A stretch of 64,000 nt of DNA from Allocoprococcus sp004560705 (GCF_052065755.1 NZ_JBQHTK010000016.1:1-64000); one strand, 5' to 3'. Positions 1-7,935 are shown, counted from the first letter of the stretch. Notes: generated from the sequence alone by a model not told the origin. Program-made: numbers and translations.

Positions 1-1
1 C

Positions 2-142
2 TGCAGCAAATGCGGAAAGATCAAGAAAGAATTGTCACTGTCAGAACGGATCTATGAATGTGGGTGCGGGAATCGGATGGATCGGGATGTGAATGCAGCG
101 ATCAATATCCGAGAAGAAGGAAAAAGAATTTTATGCGCATAA
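2..142 (+). CDS. tnpB: TnpB-type protein, C-terminal 46 residues (partial)
   Basis: The open frame enters from the left edge and ends in TAA. It contains a CxxC pair (CSKCG), a second CGCG pair and the DRDVNAAINI segment. Together these are the zinc ribbon and last RuvC motif typical of TnpB of the IS200/IS605 superfamily, an RNA-guided nuclease carried by the insertion sequence. The rest of the gene lies outside the window, so intactness cannot be judged. It is followed directly by the structured right end of the element. Confidence 0.85.
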   Translation, partial: CSKCGKIKKELSLSERIYECGCGNRMDRDVNAAINIREEGKRILCA

Positions 143-286
143 CTGCGGCTGAAATATGCCCGTAACCGGGCAGAAAAGAACCGCGGGGCACGCGGAGATA
201 GCTTATTGATACTTAGCCCTATCGGGCTATTGAGTAAGAAGCCCCTACTTCAAAGCTTTAGGGCTTAAGTAGTGGGAGCATGTCAC
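143..286 (+). ncRNA. IS200/IS605 right end with predicted reRNA (omega RNA) structure
   Basis: Just after the tnpB stop there are several hairpins: GCCCGTAACCGGGC, CCGCGGGGCACGCGG, a TACTTAGCCC/GGGCTATTGAGTA stem, and an imperfect CCCTACTT/AAGTAGTGGG stem near the end. In this family the 3' end of tnpB plus the right end form the guide scaffold, and the guide is taken from the flanking DNA. The element probably ends at about 286 (AGCATGTCAC), where the sequence becomes the interrupted Rpn-type gene. The RNA role is inferred from the family. Confidence 0.65.
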
Positions 287-415
287 GAATTCTTGTTGCT
301 GTTCTTTTTGCCAGCTTTCGAATTGAGAAAGCAGATGTTTGTGCATATGGATTTCTTGTAAAAGTGCTTCTCGCGTGTGTAAAAATGGGAATAGAGTGTG
401 CAAATTATTTGACAT
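287..415 (-). pseudogene. Rpn/PD-(D/E)XK transposase-nuclease-like gene, N-terminal fragment cut by the IS end
   Basis: On the minus strand an ATG at 415 follows a good ribosome binding site (AAGGAGGATTTGCCT). It opens a frame with the segment LHTREALLQEIHMHKHLL followed by QFESWQKEQQQEF. This resembles the N-terminus of the Rpn-like PD-(D/E)XK nuclease family transposases of Lachnospiraceae, where the next residues are usually LDFCTG. The resemblance stops at the TnpB element right end, and the frame then reads IS sequence down to about 245. The gene was therefore cut by the insertion and its remainder is outside the window. The family call is from memory. Confidence 0.5.
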
Positions 416-636
416 AGGCAAATCCTCCTTGGTAAAAAATAATATTGTTTGTTTCATCATTAGCGGGTTATTGCCTCGAAAGGGAAGCACCGAAAATGAG
501 ATGCCTTACGGCGAGAAAAATAGCAGGTAGAATCCTGCTGTGTTTTGATAAAGTTAGAATAGCATGAGTAGATGGAAAGTGCAAGATATACAGAAAAGTA
601 ACAGCTGGAAAAATACAGCTCTCCGCATTGAGTGCT

Positions 637-690
637 TGTGATTCTTTTTCAAGTATGTTACCATTATTTATGGAAAAATCATGAAACACT
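637..690 (+). repeat. 54-bp direct repeat, copy 1 (upstream of cas3)
   Basis: This stretch is 51/54 identical to 11741-11794, in the same orientation. Both contain GTTACCAT followed by ATTTATGG and AAAAATCATGAAACACT. In copy 2 the inner part forms an inverted repeat (CATGATTT/AAATCATG); in copy 1 it is imperfect. Copy 1 ends 16 bases before cas3 and copy 2 ends just before the oligopeptidase ribosome binding site, so the two copies bracket the whole CRISPR-Cas locus. Confidence 0.85.
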
Positions 691-706
691 GGGGCAAGTT
701 TAGAAT

Positions 707-2845
707 ATGAAATATTTAGCACATATAAATGCCAAACATGATGAGCAATTGTTAAAAGAACATTTAAAGAACACAGCAGAGCTTGCTGGGAAATTTGCAG
801 ATAATTTTGGTGCATATGAATGGGGATATTGCTGTGGACTTTTGCATGACATAGGAAAATATTCCCTAAAATTCCAGGAAAGACTTCATGGTAATGAAGA
901 AAAGGTAGACCATTCTACGGCCGGAGCAAAAGTGTGTTGGGATAAAAAAGGAGCACATCAGTTTTTGAGTTATTGTATTGCGGGACATCACGCAGGTTTG
1001 CCTGACACGGGTGGCATTAGTGATATGAGTACACAAGGAACAATGCTGGGGAGACTTAAAAAGAGTCTGGAAGATTACCAGAGATTTACGGAAGAAATTG
1101 AAATCCCCGAATTAAAGAATTTGCCTTTTCAACCAGTTGAAGGAGAAAATCTGGATTTCTTTGCAAGTATGTTGATAAGAATGATTTATTCCTGTCTTGT
1201 TGATGCGGATTATCTTGATACAGAACGATTTATGGATGGGGAAAGTATCAGAAATAATGGGGAGCCTATAGAAAAGTTATTTGAAAAGCTGGAATCACAT
1301 ATTTCCGGATGGCTTGATAACGATGATTTAAACACAATAAACGGGAGAAGAACAGAAATTCTAAAGCATTGTTTAGAGATGGGGAAAGAACAAAAAGGGA
1401 TTTTTCGGCTTACTGTTCCGACCGGAGGCGGGAAAACGGTTTCTTCGCTTGCGTTTGCTTTAAAGCATGCAAAAGAACATCATATGGAGCGAATCATATA
1501 TGTGATTCCATATACCAGTATTATTGAGCAAAATGCAAAGATATTTGCCGATATACTGGGACAAGATAATGTATTAGAATGTCATTGTGCCGTTGATTAT
1601 GAATTGAACGAGGAATTGAAACCGATGCAGCTTGCGACGGAAAATTGGGATAAGCCAGTCATAGTAACTACGAGTGTACAGTTTTTTGAGTCCTTATTTT
1701 CAAATAAGCCATCTAAGTGCAGAAAATTACATAACATGACTAACAGTGTTATTATTTTTGATGAAGCGCAAATGATTCCAAATGATTATCTGAAACCATG
1801 TATAAGTGTACTGGAACAATTATTGCGTTATTATGGCAGCAGCATTGTATTATGCACAGCAACACAGCCTGCGTTAAAAGAATTATTATCACCGGAAATA
1901 AAGATTAGGGAATTGTGTGCGCGAATGGATGAACAATTTTCTTTTTTTAAACGTGTTTCTGTGAAAAATCTCGACAAGATAACGCAAAGCGAATTGATTC
2001 AAAGACTGGAACAGGAAAATCAAGCACTCTGTATTCTAAATACAAAAAAACGTGCCCAAAATATTTATCAGCGTATAAAGAGAGAAGGCGTTTATCATCT
2101 GTCAACAGCTATGTATCCTGTTCATAGAAAGAAAGTGCTGAATGAAATCAGAGAACGGCTGCAGAAACAGGAAAAATGTATTGTGGTATCTACAAGTCTT
2201 GTGGAAGCTGGGGTGGATCTGGATTTTCAGACGGTATACAGACAGCTGGCTGGAGCAGATTCTATTATACAGGCAGCAGGCAGATGTAACCGAGAAGGTA
2301 AAAGAACGGAAACAGAATGTTTTACGTATATTTTTAAACTGGATCAACAGGAATATGTGCAAGGGCAGAGACAGCAAATGGAAGTAACAGAAGGTCTGCT
2401 TGAAGAAAACAAAAATCTGGAAGAGTTGAATACGATAGAACAGTATTTCGAAATGTTGTATCACTTCCGCGGAGATAGTCTGGATAAAAAAGGAATATTG
2501 AAAAAGTTTAGAAAAGGAAATTTTCAGTTTGCTAGTGCCGCCAGAGAATTCAAGTTGATTGAGGAAAAAACAAAATCTATTCTTGTCCCAAAAGAAGAGG
2601 CAGCGCAGATACTATTATCACAAATAAGAATCAAAGGCTTCACGAAAGAACTTGTGCGGAAAATGGGACATTATTGTGTCAATGTTTATGAAAATGATTT
2701 TAATAAGATGTACGCGTTAGGAATGCTGGGTGAAATAACAGAGGATTCCAAGACGGATTGCTATGTTTTGAATTCTCTGGGAAAATATACAGATGACATG
2801 GGGCTTACATTGGATAGTGAATATGGTGAGGCAATATTAATATGA
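707..2845 (+). CDS. cas3: CRISPR-associated helicase/nuclease Cas3, type I-C
   Basis: 712 residues, the usual size of a one-piece HD-helicase Cas3. The N-terminal HD nuclease domain shows LLHDIGKYS at about residues 46-54 and further histidines (VDHSTAG, AGHHAG). The superfamily 2 helicase has Walker A VPTGGGKT at about 238, the DEAQ box at about 349 and later motifs STSLVEAGVD and QAAGRCNREG. Cascade recruits Cas3 to unwind and degrade the non-target strand. The upstream ribosome site is weak (GGGGCAAG) and the promoter is not clear. A strong palindrome at its stop codon separates it from the following genes. Confidence 0.97.
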   Translation: MKYLAHINAKHDEQLLKEHLKNTAELAGKFADNFGAYEWGYCCGLLHDIGKYSLKFQERLHGNEEKVDHSTAGAKVCWDKKGAHQFLSYCIAGHHAGLPDTGGISDMSTQGTMLGRLKKSLEDYQRFTEEIEIPELKNLPFQPVEGENLDFFASMLIRMIYSCLVDADYLDTERFMDGESIRNNGEPIEKLFEKLESHISGWLDNDDLNTINGRRTEILKHCLEMGKEQKGIFRLTVPTGGGKTVSSLAFALKHAKEHHMERIIYVIPYTSIIEQNAKIFADILGQDNVLECHCAVDYELNEELKPMQLATENWDKPVIVTTSVQFFESLFSNKPSKCRKLHNMTNSVIIFDEAQMIPNDYLKPCISVLEQLLRYYGSSIVLCTATQPALKELLSPEIKIRELCARMDEQFSFFKRVSVKNLDKITQSELIQRLEQENQALCILNTKKRAQNIYQRIKREGVYHLSTAMYPVHRKKVLNEIRERLQKQEKCIVVSTSLVEAGVDLDFQTVYRQLAGADSIIQAAGRCNREGKRTETECFTYIFKLDQQEYVQGQRQQMEVTEGLLEENKNLEELNTIEQYFEMLYHFRGDSLDKKGILKKFRKGNFQFASAAREFKLIEEKTKSILVPKEEAAQILLSQIRIKGFTKELVRKMGHYCVNVYENDFNKMYALGMLGEITEDSKTDCYVLNSLGKYTDDMGLTLDSEYGEAILI

Positions 2846-2881
2846 TGGAAAGGGAAGTGCAATATGCACTTCCCTTTCCAT
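2845..2881. terminator. 17-bp near-perfect palindrome at the cas3 stop
   Basis: ATGGAAAGGGAAGTGCA, a 3-nt loop and the exact complement form a 17-bp stem that starts in the cas3 stop codon. There is no clear U-run on either side. It probably ends cas3 transcripts and, read on the minus strand, could form the 3' end of the guide-like RNA described next. Confidence 0.7.
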
Positions 2882-2939
2882 TAACAGTTAATGATAAATA
2901 AAGATATTTCAATCCACAATTGGGAAAAACCAAAAGACT
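2845..2939 (-). ncRNA. Degenerate single-repeat CRISPR RNA (CreA/CreR-like guide)
   Basis: On the minus strand, 2938 to 2906 reads GTC, then TTTTGG-TTTTT-CCCAATT, then GTGGATTGAAAT. The array repeat is GTC, GCTCCC-CTCGC-GGGAGC, GTGGATTGAAAT. The first 3 nt and the whole last 12 nt (the crRNA 5' handle region) are kept, the 5-nt loop position is kept, and the stem has diverged to a weak TTGG/CCAA pairing; length is 33 against 32 nt. The following guide-like sequence starts ATCTTTATTTATCAT and runs into the palindrome after about 24 nt. Its first 15 nt match the DUF3990 promoter region at 3052-3038 except at positions 6 and 12. This fits the CreA/CreR antitoxin-RNA class, in which Cascade with a degenerate crRNA represses a toxin promoter. 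Expression is not shown. Confidence 0.75.
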
Positions 2940-2944
2940 CTTTC

Positions 2945-2973
2945 ACTATATCATATGATATTAAAAAATGAAA
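2945..2973 (-). promoter_or_regulatory. Putative extended -10 promoter for the guide-like RNA
   Basis: On the minus strand TGATATAGT gives an extended -10 (TGn then TATAGT, plus-strand 2945-2950). It lies six bases before the GTC that begins the degenerate repeat, so transcription would start almost exactly at the repeat. The -35 at 17 bp (TTTCAT) is weak. The inference rests on position and the extended -10. Confidence 0.5.
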
Positions 2974-3006
2974 GAACAAATAACTTGTCAAATGGTAAAA
3001 TAGATA

Positions 3007-3036
3007 TTGACAATATTTAGAATTGTATTGTAGTAT
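3007..3036 (+). promoter_or_regulatory. Promoter of the DUF3990 pair and downstream cas genes
   Basis: TTGACA at 3007-3012, an 18-bp spacer and TAGTAT at 3031-3036. It lies 46 bases before the DUF3990 start codon. No other promoter or terminator was seen between here and cas2, so this promoter may also drive cas5c to cas2. Confidence 0.6.
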
Positions 3037-3055
3037 TATGTTAAATTAAGATGAA
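3019..3055 (-). promoter_or_regulatory. Predicted Cascade operator: TTC PAM plus protospacer over the -10
   Basis: On the minus strand TTC (3055-3053) is followed by ATCTTAATTTAACAT (3052-3038). The guide-like RNA begins ATCTTTATTTATCAT. Differences in the first 15 nt fall only at positions 6 and 12, the positions that type I effectors flip out and do not pair. TTC is the known type I-C PAM. A 34-nt footprint would cover the -10 box and transcription start of the DUF3990 promoter. Confidence 0.7.
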
Positions 3056-3081
3056 AAATCGTATTAAGGAAAGGAGATATT

Positions 3082-3549
3082 ATGATTTTATATCATGGAA
3101 GCAAAGAGGTAGTAGAATATCCAGAAATAAGGAAAGCTGTATTTAACAAGGATTTCTATTTTGGCTTTTATTGTACTGAATATAAAATGCAGGCGGAACG
3201 GTGGGCAACTAGATATGGAAACAAAGGGTACGTAAATAAGTATGATTATGTACCAAATGCGGAATTGAAATATTTAAAATTTGATACGATGACGGAAGAG
3301 TGGTTGGATTTTATTGTTGCATGTAGATTGGGAAAATCACATACCTTTGACATTGTAGAGGGACCAATGGCGGATGATGCAATTTTTAATTATGTTCAAA
3401 ATTTTATTGATAAAAAAATTTCGCGAGCGGCTTTTTGGGAATTGGCAAGATTTAATCATCCGACCCACCAAATAAGTTTTCATACGATTTCAGCTTTAGA
3501 TACATTAACGTTTCTTGGAAGTGAGGAAGTATATGGGCGCAAAAAATAA
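3082..3549 (+). CDS. DUF3990 family protein, putative ADP-ribosyltransferase-like toxin
   Basis: 155 residues. The start MILYHGS, the FYFGFYCTEY segment at about 26-35 and the later MADDAIFNYV segment resemble DUF3990 proteins (LYHGS, GFYCTE, RADDSYF), a family related to ADP-ribosyltransferase folds. The HGS and GFYxTE motifs would bind NAD. The catalytic glutamate expected near the C-terminal QISFHT segment is not obvious, so activity is uncertain. The ribosome site AAAGGAGATATT precedes the ATG. It overlaps the next gene by 17 nt and sits inside a cas operon behind a promoter apparently targeted by a CRISPR-like guide, which suggests a regulated toxin. Confidence 0.65.
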   Translation: MILYHGSKEVVEYPEIRKAVFNKDFYFGFYCTEYKMQAERWATRYGNKGYVNKYDYVPNAELKYLKFDTMTEEWLDFIVACRLGKSHTFDIVEGPMADDAIFNYVQNFIDKKISRAAFWELARFNHPTHQISFHTISALDTLTFLGSEEVYGRKK

Positions 3550-3973
3550 TAATAAATTGTTTTATACATGCAGTCTGATTGAATATATAGGAAGAATTCA
3601 GAAGAAAAGGAGAGAGGAAATCCTTGACGAACTGGGGCAAAAAACTTTAGAAAGAATTTACGAATATTCAGATATATTACACTGTGAGCCAATAGAAAAG
3701 GTCGCATACGAATTTATGAATGAATGTCAGATGACATCAGGAACCTTTGATAATGTCGGAGAATGTAGGTTTCGGATACCGGATTATTGGGCGATAGGAG
3801 AAGTCTATGAAAGACTGATTGAGGACAGCTATTCAGATGAGGATATAGTTGAGGGGATCTGGGAAGTATATCATTCGTGGATTGATGAGAAAATTTCTGA
3901 TTACAACACAGACTTTTATTTTCAGCCACGAGATTATATTGCGGCATGTTATAGAAAAGGGGAGATTTTATAG
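3533..3973 (+). CDS. DUF3990-linked acidic protein, putative antitoxin partner
   Basis: 146 residues from the ATG at 3533, chosen because GAGGAAG lies just upstream; an ATG at 3515 is also in frame. The protein is acidic, with many helix-forming stretches (EYIGRIQKKRREEIL, ERLIEDSYSDEDIVEG), and shows no catalytic motif I recognise. The 17-nt overlap with the DUF3990 gene implies translational coupling, the usual layout of toxin-antitoxin pairs. Similar proteins next to DUF3990 genes are recalled from gut Clostridia, but the antitoxin role is inferred. The cas5c start follows 13-19 bases later without a terminator. Confidence 0.5.
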   Translation: MGAKNNNKLFYTCSLIEYIGRIQKKRREEILDELGQKTLERIYEYSDILHCEPIEKVAYEFMNECQMTSGTFDNVGECRFRIPDYWAIGEVYERLIEDSYSDEDIVEGIWEVYHSWIDEKISDYNTDFYFQPRDYIAACYRKGEIL

Positions 3974-3986
3974 TAAAAGGAGATGA

Positions 3987-4655
3987 ATGTCCATGGCAAA
4001 AGGTGTTAGAGTAAAAGTATGGGGCGACTATGCATTATTCAGTAGACCGGAGATGAAAGTGGAAAGATGTTCTTATGATGTCATGACACCTTCGGCAGCC
4101 AGAGGAATTCTGGAAGCAGTCTATTGGCATCCTGGGATGAGATGGATTATTGATAAGATTTATGTAAATAAACCAATACAATTCACAAGTGTCAGAAGGA
4201 ATGAAGTAAAGAGCAAGGTATCGGCTAATAATGTATTACCAGTGTATAATGGGAGTCCTAAAAGGCTTTATCTTAGCAGTAAAGCAGAAATTGTACAAAG
4301 ATCTTCCATATTGCTTCGAAATGTGGAATATGTTATTGAAGCACATTTTGAAATGACGGATAAGGCAAATATCAGTGATAATTCTGGGAAATTTAAGGAC
4401 ATTATTATGCGGAGATTAAGGAAAGGGGAGTGTTTTCATACGCCGTATTTTGGATGCAGAGAATTCCCGGTAAGATTTTGCTTGTGCGAAGAAGAGGAAA
4501 TTCATACAGCTTATTCGGATGAGGATGAACGGGATTTGGGATTTATGCTCTATGATATGGATTATTCGAATCCAGAGAATATCCAGCCTATGTTTTTCAG
4601 GGCAATTATGAAAAAAGGAGTGATCGATTTGAAAGACTGTGAGGTGATTCGATGA
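3987..4655 (+). CDS. cas5c: Cas5c, type I-C Cascade subunit and crRNA endonuclease
   Basis: 222 residues. The N-terminal VRVKVWGDYALFSRPEMKVE segment is the conserved RAMP-fold start of Cas5c/Csd5-type proteins, followed by SYDVMTPSAARGILEAVYW. Type I-C lacks Cas6, so Cas5c cuts the repeat transcript and stays on the 5' handle. That activity would also be needed to mature the degenerate guide upstream. AAAGGAG sits 4 nt before the ATG at 3987 and 10 nt before a second in-frame ATG at 3993, which may be the true start. Its stop overlaps cas8c by 4 nt. Confidence 0.95.
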   Translation: MSMAKGVRVKVWGDYALFSRPEMKVERCSYDVMTPSAARGILEAVYWHPGMRWIIDKIYVNKPIQFTSVRRNEVKSKVSANNVLPVYNGSPKRLYLSSKAEIVQRSSILLRNVEYVIEAHFEMTDKANISDNSGKFKDIIMRRLRKGECFHTPYFGCREFPVRFCLCEEEEIHTAYSDEDERDLGFMLYDMDYSNPENIQPMFFRAIMKKGVIDLKDCEVIR

Positions 4656-6382
4656 TTCTGCAGGCATTGGTGAATTATTATGAAGCGTTATTGGATAATA
4701 ACAAAGTCGCAGCACAAGGATGGTGTCAAGCGAAAGTGTCCTATGCTTTGAATCTGGATGTAAATGGAAGAATAAAAGGAGTGATAACTCTAAAACAGGA
4801 GATGGAAAGAGGAAAAATAAAGGTACTGGTACCTGTATACAGAACGGTTCCACAGACAGTTTCCCGTTCTTCAGGGGTACTGGCTAATTTCCTTTGTGAT
4901 AACTCGAAATACATTTTGGGAGTTGACACATCGGGAAATGGGAAAAGAGTGCAGGAATGTTTTGAAGCTTCTAAAGAAAAGCATTTAAAAATATTGAAAT
5001 CAGTGAGCGGAGAGATGGCAGAAGCCATAAGAAATTTTTTTTGTACATGGAATCCGGAGAATGCAAAAGAGCATGACAAGCTAAAAGAAATATGGGAAGA
5101 CATTACGGATGGAGGTAATTTGATTTTCGTAATGAATGAAAACGAAGCACAGGATGATGGGGCGATACATACGGCATGGGAAGATTTTCTGAATCAGGAA
5201 GAAGGAAAAATGTCGGGGACATGCCTTGTTACAGGAAAAAAAGATGAAATTGCAAGAATCCATTCGACGATAAAAGGTGTACAAGGAGCACAATCCAGTG
5301 GAGCGGCGCTGGTATCTTTTAATGCCCCTGCATTTGAATCTTATGGAAAAGAGCAGAGTTACAATGCACCGGTAGGAAGATATGCAGCATTTGCTTATAC
5401 GACAGCGTTAAATTATCTTTTGGCACAAAGAGATTATGTTTTTCAATTTGGAGATACAACGGTTGTGTTTTGGGCAGAAGATGGAGAAGAGGTATATCAA
5501 GATCTGTTATGTGGATTCTTAGAACCACGAGATGATAATCAGGAAATAATAAAAAGTATTTTCAAGAATTTAAAAGAACGACGGGCAATTGATGTAAATG
5601 GAATCAAATTGAATATCAATCAAAAATTTTATGTTTTGGGATTGGCGCCTAATGCAGCCAGATTGGCAGTCCGCTTTTTTTATGAGGACAGTTTTGGAAA
5701 GATACTGGATCATCTTCAAAAGCATTACAATAGAATGAAATTGGTAAAACCGTCCTGGGAAAAACGGGAATATTTAGGTGTTGGAAGCATGTTAAATGAG
5801 ACTGTTAATCAAAAAGCTAAAGAGAAAAAGCCGATACCGAATCTTCCGGGAGCGGTTTTAAGAGCAATCCTGGAAAATGGAAGGTATCCTGAAAGTCTAT
5901 ATAACGATATATTGATAAGGGTTAGAGCAGAGCAAGGGAGGATTACATGGGGACGAGCTTCGATTATAAAAGCATATTTAATTCAAAATAAGGCATTAGA
6001 AAAGGAGGAGGATTTTGTGGTATTGAATCAGGAGGCAAATGATACGGCATATGTGTTGGGGAGAATTTTTGCAATACTCGAATACATACAGAAGGATGCC
6101 AGCCCGGAGATTAATTCAACGATAAAAGATAGATATTTCAATTCAGCTTGTTCAAATCCGGCTTCAGTCTTTCCGATTTTGATGAAACTAAAGAACAGCC
6201 ATCTTCGAAAAATAGGAAGACAAAAAGAATGGAGAAAGGCATATTTTGAAGGTGTACTGGCAGAACTGCTGGGGAAAATAACAGAATTTCCTAAAAGTCT
6301 TACACTAGAAGAACAGGGGCATTTTATTTTAGGATATTATCATCAAGTACAGAAATTATATGAAAAAAAGGAGGAAGAATAA
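4652..6382 (+). CDS. cas8c: Cas8c (Csd1), type I-C large subunit
   Basis: 576 residues, typical for Csd1. The N-terminus LQALVNYYEAL and the central FNAPAFESYGKEQSYNAPVG segment are conserved in this family. Cas8c recognises the PAM and helps open the DNA duplex. It overlaps cas5c by 4 nt (ATGA) and abuts cas7c. The last 121 codons can be translated separately as Cas11c (next entry). No frame disruption is seen. Confidence 0.95.
   Translation: MILQALVNYYEALLDNNKVAAQGWCQAKVSYALNLDVNGRIKGVITLKQEMERGKIKVLVPVYRTVPQTVSRSSGVLANFLCDNSKYILGVDTSGNGKRVQECFEASKEKHLKILKSVSGEMAEAIRNFFCTWNPENAKEHDKLKEIWEDITDGGNLIFVMNENEAQDDGAIHTAWEDFLNQEEGKMSGTCLVTGKKDEIARIHSTIKGVQGAQSSGAALVSFNAPAFESYGKEQSYNAPVGRYAAFAYTTALNYLLAQRDYVFQFGDTTVVFWAEDGEEVYQDLLCGFLEPRDDNQEIIKSIFKNLKERRAIDVNGIKLNINQKFYVLGLAPNAARLAVRFFYEDSFGKILDHLQKHYNRMKLVKPSWEKREYLGVGSMLNETVNQKAKEKKPIPNLPGAVLRAILENGRYPESLYNDILIRVRAEQGRITWGRASIIKAYLIQNKALEKEEDFVVLNQEANDTAYVLGRIFAILEYIQKDASPEINSTIKDRYFNSACSNPASVFPILMKLKNSHLRKIGRQKEWRKAYFEGVLAELLGKITEFPKSLTLEEQGHFILGYYHQVQKLYEKKEEE
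6017..6382 (+). CDS. cas11c: Cas11c small subunit from an internal start in cas8c
   Basis: Within cas8c, a strong ribosome site (AAAGGAGGAGGATTTT) leads directly into an in-frame GTG at 6017, giving a 121-residue helical protein that starts VLNQEANDTAYVLGRIF. Type I-C systems are known to make the small subunit Cas11c from an internal start at the 3' end of cas8c; size and position match. A ribosome site this strong inside a coding region is otherwise unexpected. Not verified experimentally here. Confidence 0.8.
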   Translation: MVLNQEANDTAYVLGRIFAILEYIQKDASPEINSTIKDRYFNSACSNPASVFPILMKLKNSHLRKIGRQKEWRKAYFEGVLAELLGKITEFPKSLTLEEQGHFILGYYHQVQKLYEKKEEE

Positions 6383-7273
6383 ATGAGTGAGGTAATTAAA
6401 AACAGACACGAATTTGTAATTTTATTTGATATTGAAAATGGAAATCCAAATGGAGATCCTGATGCGGGCAATATGCCGAGAATAGATCCTGAGACAGGAT
6501 ATGGACTGATTACGGATGTGTGCTTGAAACGTAAAATAAGAAATTATGTTGAGACAGTAAAAGAGGATGAACCAGGTTATAGTATATATATTAAAGAAGA
6601 TGTTCCCCTTAACAGAAGTGATAATAAAGCTTTTGAATATCTTGGGGTAAATGAAAAGACAGTGAAAGAACTGAAGAAGAAAGATCCCGATGCCGATTTA
6701 AAAATCAGGGATTTCATGTGTCGAAATTTTTATGACATTCGAACATTTGGAGCAGTCATGACTACATTTGTAAAGGCTTCATTAAATTGTGGGCAGGTAA
6801 GGGGGCCGGTGCAACTTGGATTTGCAAGGAGTATTGATCCGATTGTAAGTCAGGAAGTTACGATAACCAGAGTGGCAATTACTACCGAAAAAGATGCTGA
6901 GAATAAAAGTACAGAAATGGGACGTAAAAATATTGTTCCGTATGCTCTGTACAGAGTAGAAGGATATATTTCGGCAAATCTTGCAAGAAAAGTGACAGGA
7001 TTCTCAGAGGATGATTTAGAACTTTTGTGGGAAGCGATTATTAATATGTTTGAGAACGACCATTCCGCAGCACGGGGAAAGATGGCTGTTCGCGAATTAA
7101 TTGTGTTTAAGCATAGTAAGGAACTGGGAGATTGCCCGGCATATAAATTGTTCGACTCTGTGGAAGTGAAAAGGAAGGAAGAGGTTGTATATCCGAGAAA
7201 ATATCAGGATTATACGATCAATATATGCGAAGATATGATACCGGATACAGTGGAATTGATAAGGAAAATATAA
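6383..7273 (+). CDS. cas7c: Cas7c (Csd2), crRNA-binding backbone subunit
   Basis: 296 residues. FDIENGNPNGDPDAGNMPR near the N-terminus is the hallmark of Csd2/Cas7 family proteins, and MTTFVKASLNCGQVRGPVQ is also typical. Several copies form the Cascade filament along the crRNA. The ATG follows the cas8c stop directly, with GGAGGAAGA inside the cas8c end. The stop overlaps the cas4 start by one base (TAATG). Confidence 0.97.
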   Translation: MSEVIKNRHEFVILFDIENGNPNGDPDAGNMPRIDPETGYGLITDVCLKRKIRNYVETVKEDEPGYSIYIKEDVPLNRSDNKAFEYLGVNEKTVKELKKKDPDADLKIRDFMCRNFYDIRTFGAVMTTFVKASLNCGQVRGPVQLGFARSIDPIVSQEVTITRVAITTEKDAENKSTEMGRKNIVPYALYRVEGYISANLARKVTGFSEDDLELLWEAIINMFENDHSAARGKMAVRELIVFKHSKELGDCPAYKLFDSVEVKRKEEVVYPRKYQDYTINICEDMIPDTVELIRKI

Positions 7274-7935
7274 TGGAATACAGAGAAGATGAATATTTGA
7301 TGATTTCTGGGATTCAACATTTTAGCTTCTGTAGAAGACAATGGGCCTTGATCCATATTGAACAACAATGGGCAGAAAATGAACATACAGTGATTGGAGA
7401 ATTAATGCATAAAAAAGCGCATGATCCATACTTGACAGAGAAGAGAAAGGATGTGCTTATTACAAGAGCACTTCCGATTTCTTCACGTTTACTCGGAATA
7501 AGTGGAGAATGCGATGTAGTAGAATTTCACAAAAAAGAGCAGGGAGTAAAGTTGTATGGGCATAGAGGATTTTTTGAAATATATCCGATAGAATATAAAA
7601 AAGGAAAACCTAAGGAGTCCGAAGAAGATATTTTGCAATTGACGGCACAGACATTGTGTTTGGAGGAAATGTTCTCTACGGATATTTCAGAAGGCGCACT
7701 TTTTTATGGAGAAACAAGAAGAAGAGAAATTATTCAATTTACCGGCGAATTAAGGAAACATGTAAAAGATATGGTAAAAGAAATGCATCAATATTATGCA
7801 GATAAGTATACACCAAAAGTGAAATATAGTAAAAGGTGTAATTCTTGTTCATTAAAGGATATATGTATGCCCAAAATGGAGAAAGCATCTACAGTAAGTG
7901 AGTATATTGAGCAGGCATTGGGGGATTTGCAGTGA
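7273..7935 (+). CDS. cas4: Cas4 nuclease of the adaptation module
   Basis: 220 residues. ISGIQHFSFCRRQWAL carries the first cluster cysteine, and the C-terminus has the three-cysteine pattern CNSCSLKDIC for the iron-sulfur cluster. IEYKKGKP holds the catalytic E-x-K of the RecB-like fold. Cas4 trims and PAM-selects prespacers before Cas1-Cas2 integration. The ATG at 7273 was chosen because it overlaps the cas7c stop; an in-frame upstream start would lie inside cas7c. It overlaps cas1 by 4 nt. Confidence 0.95.
   Translation: MEYREDEYLMISGIQHFSFCRRQWALIHIEQQWAENEHTVIGELMHKKAHDPYLTEKRKDVLITRALPISSRLLGISGECDVVEFHKKEQGVKLYGHRGFFEIYPIEYKKGKPKESEEDILQLTAQTLCLEEMFSTDISEGALFYGETRRREIIQFTGELRKHVKDMVKEMHQYYADKYTPKVKYSKRCNSCSLKDICMPKMEKASTVSEYIEQALGDLQ

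Noticed and set aside
2102..2464. Antisense and alternative-frame open stretches within cas3, the oligopeptidase, recombinases and other genes
   Set aside because: They overlap well-supported genes, lack ribosome sites and show no recognisable domains.
2879..2893. ATTAAC/GTTAAT dyad as a separate operator
   Set aside because: It lies inside the guide-like part of the proposed RNA and is better explained as part of it.
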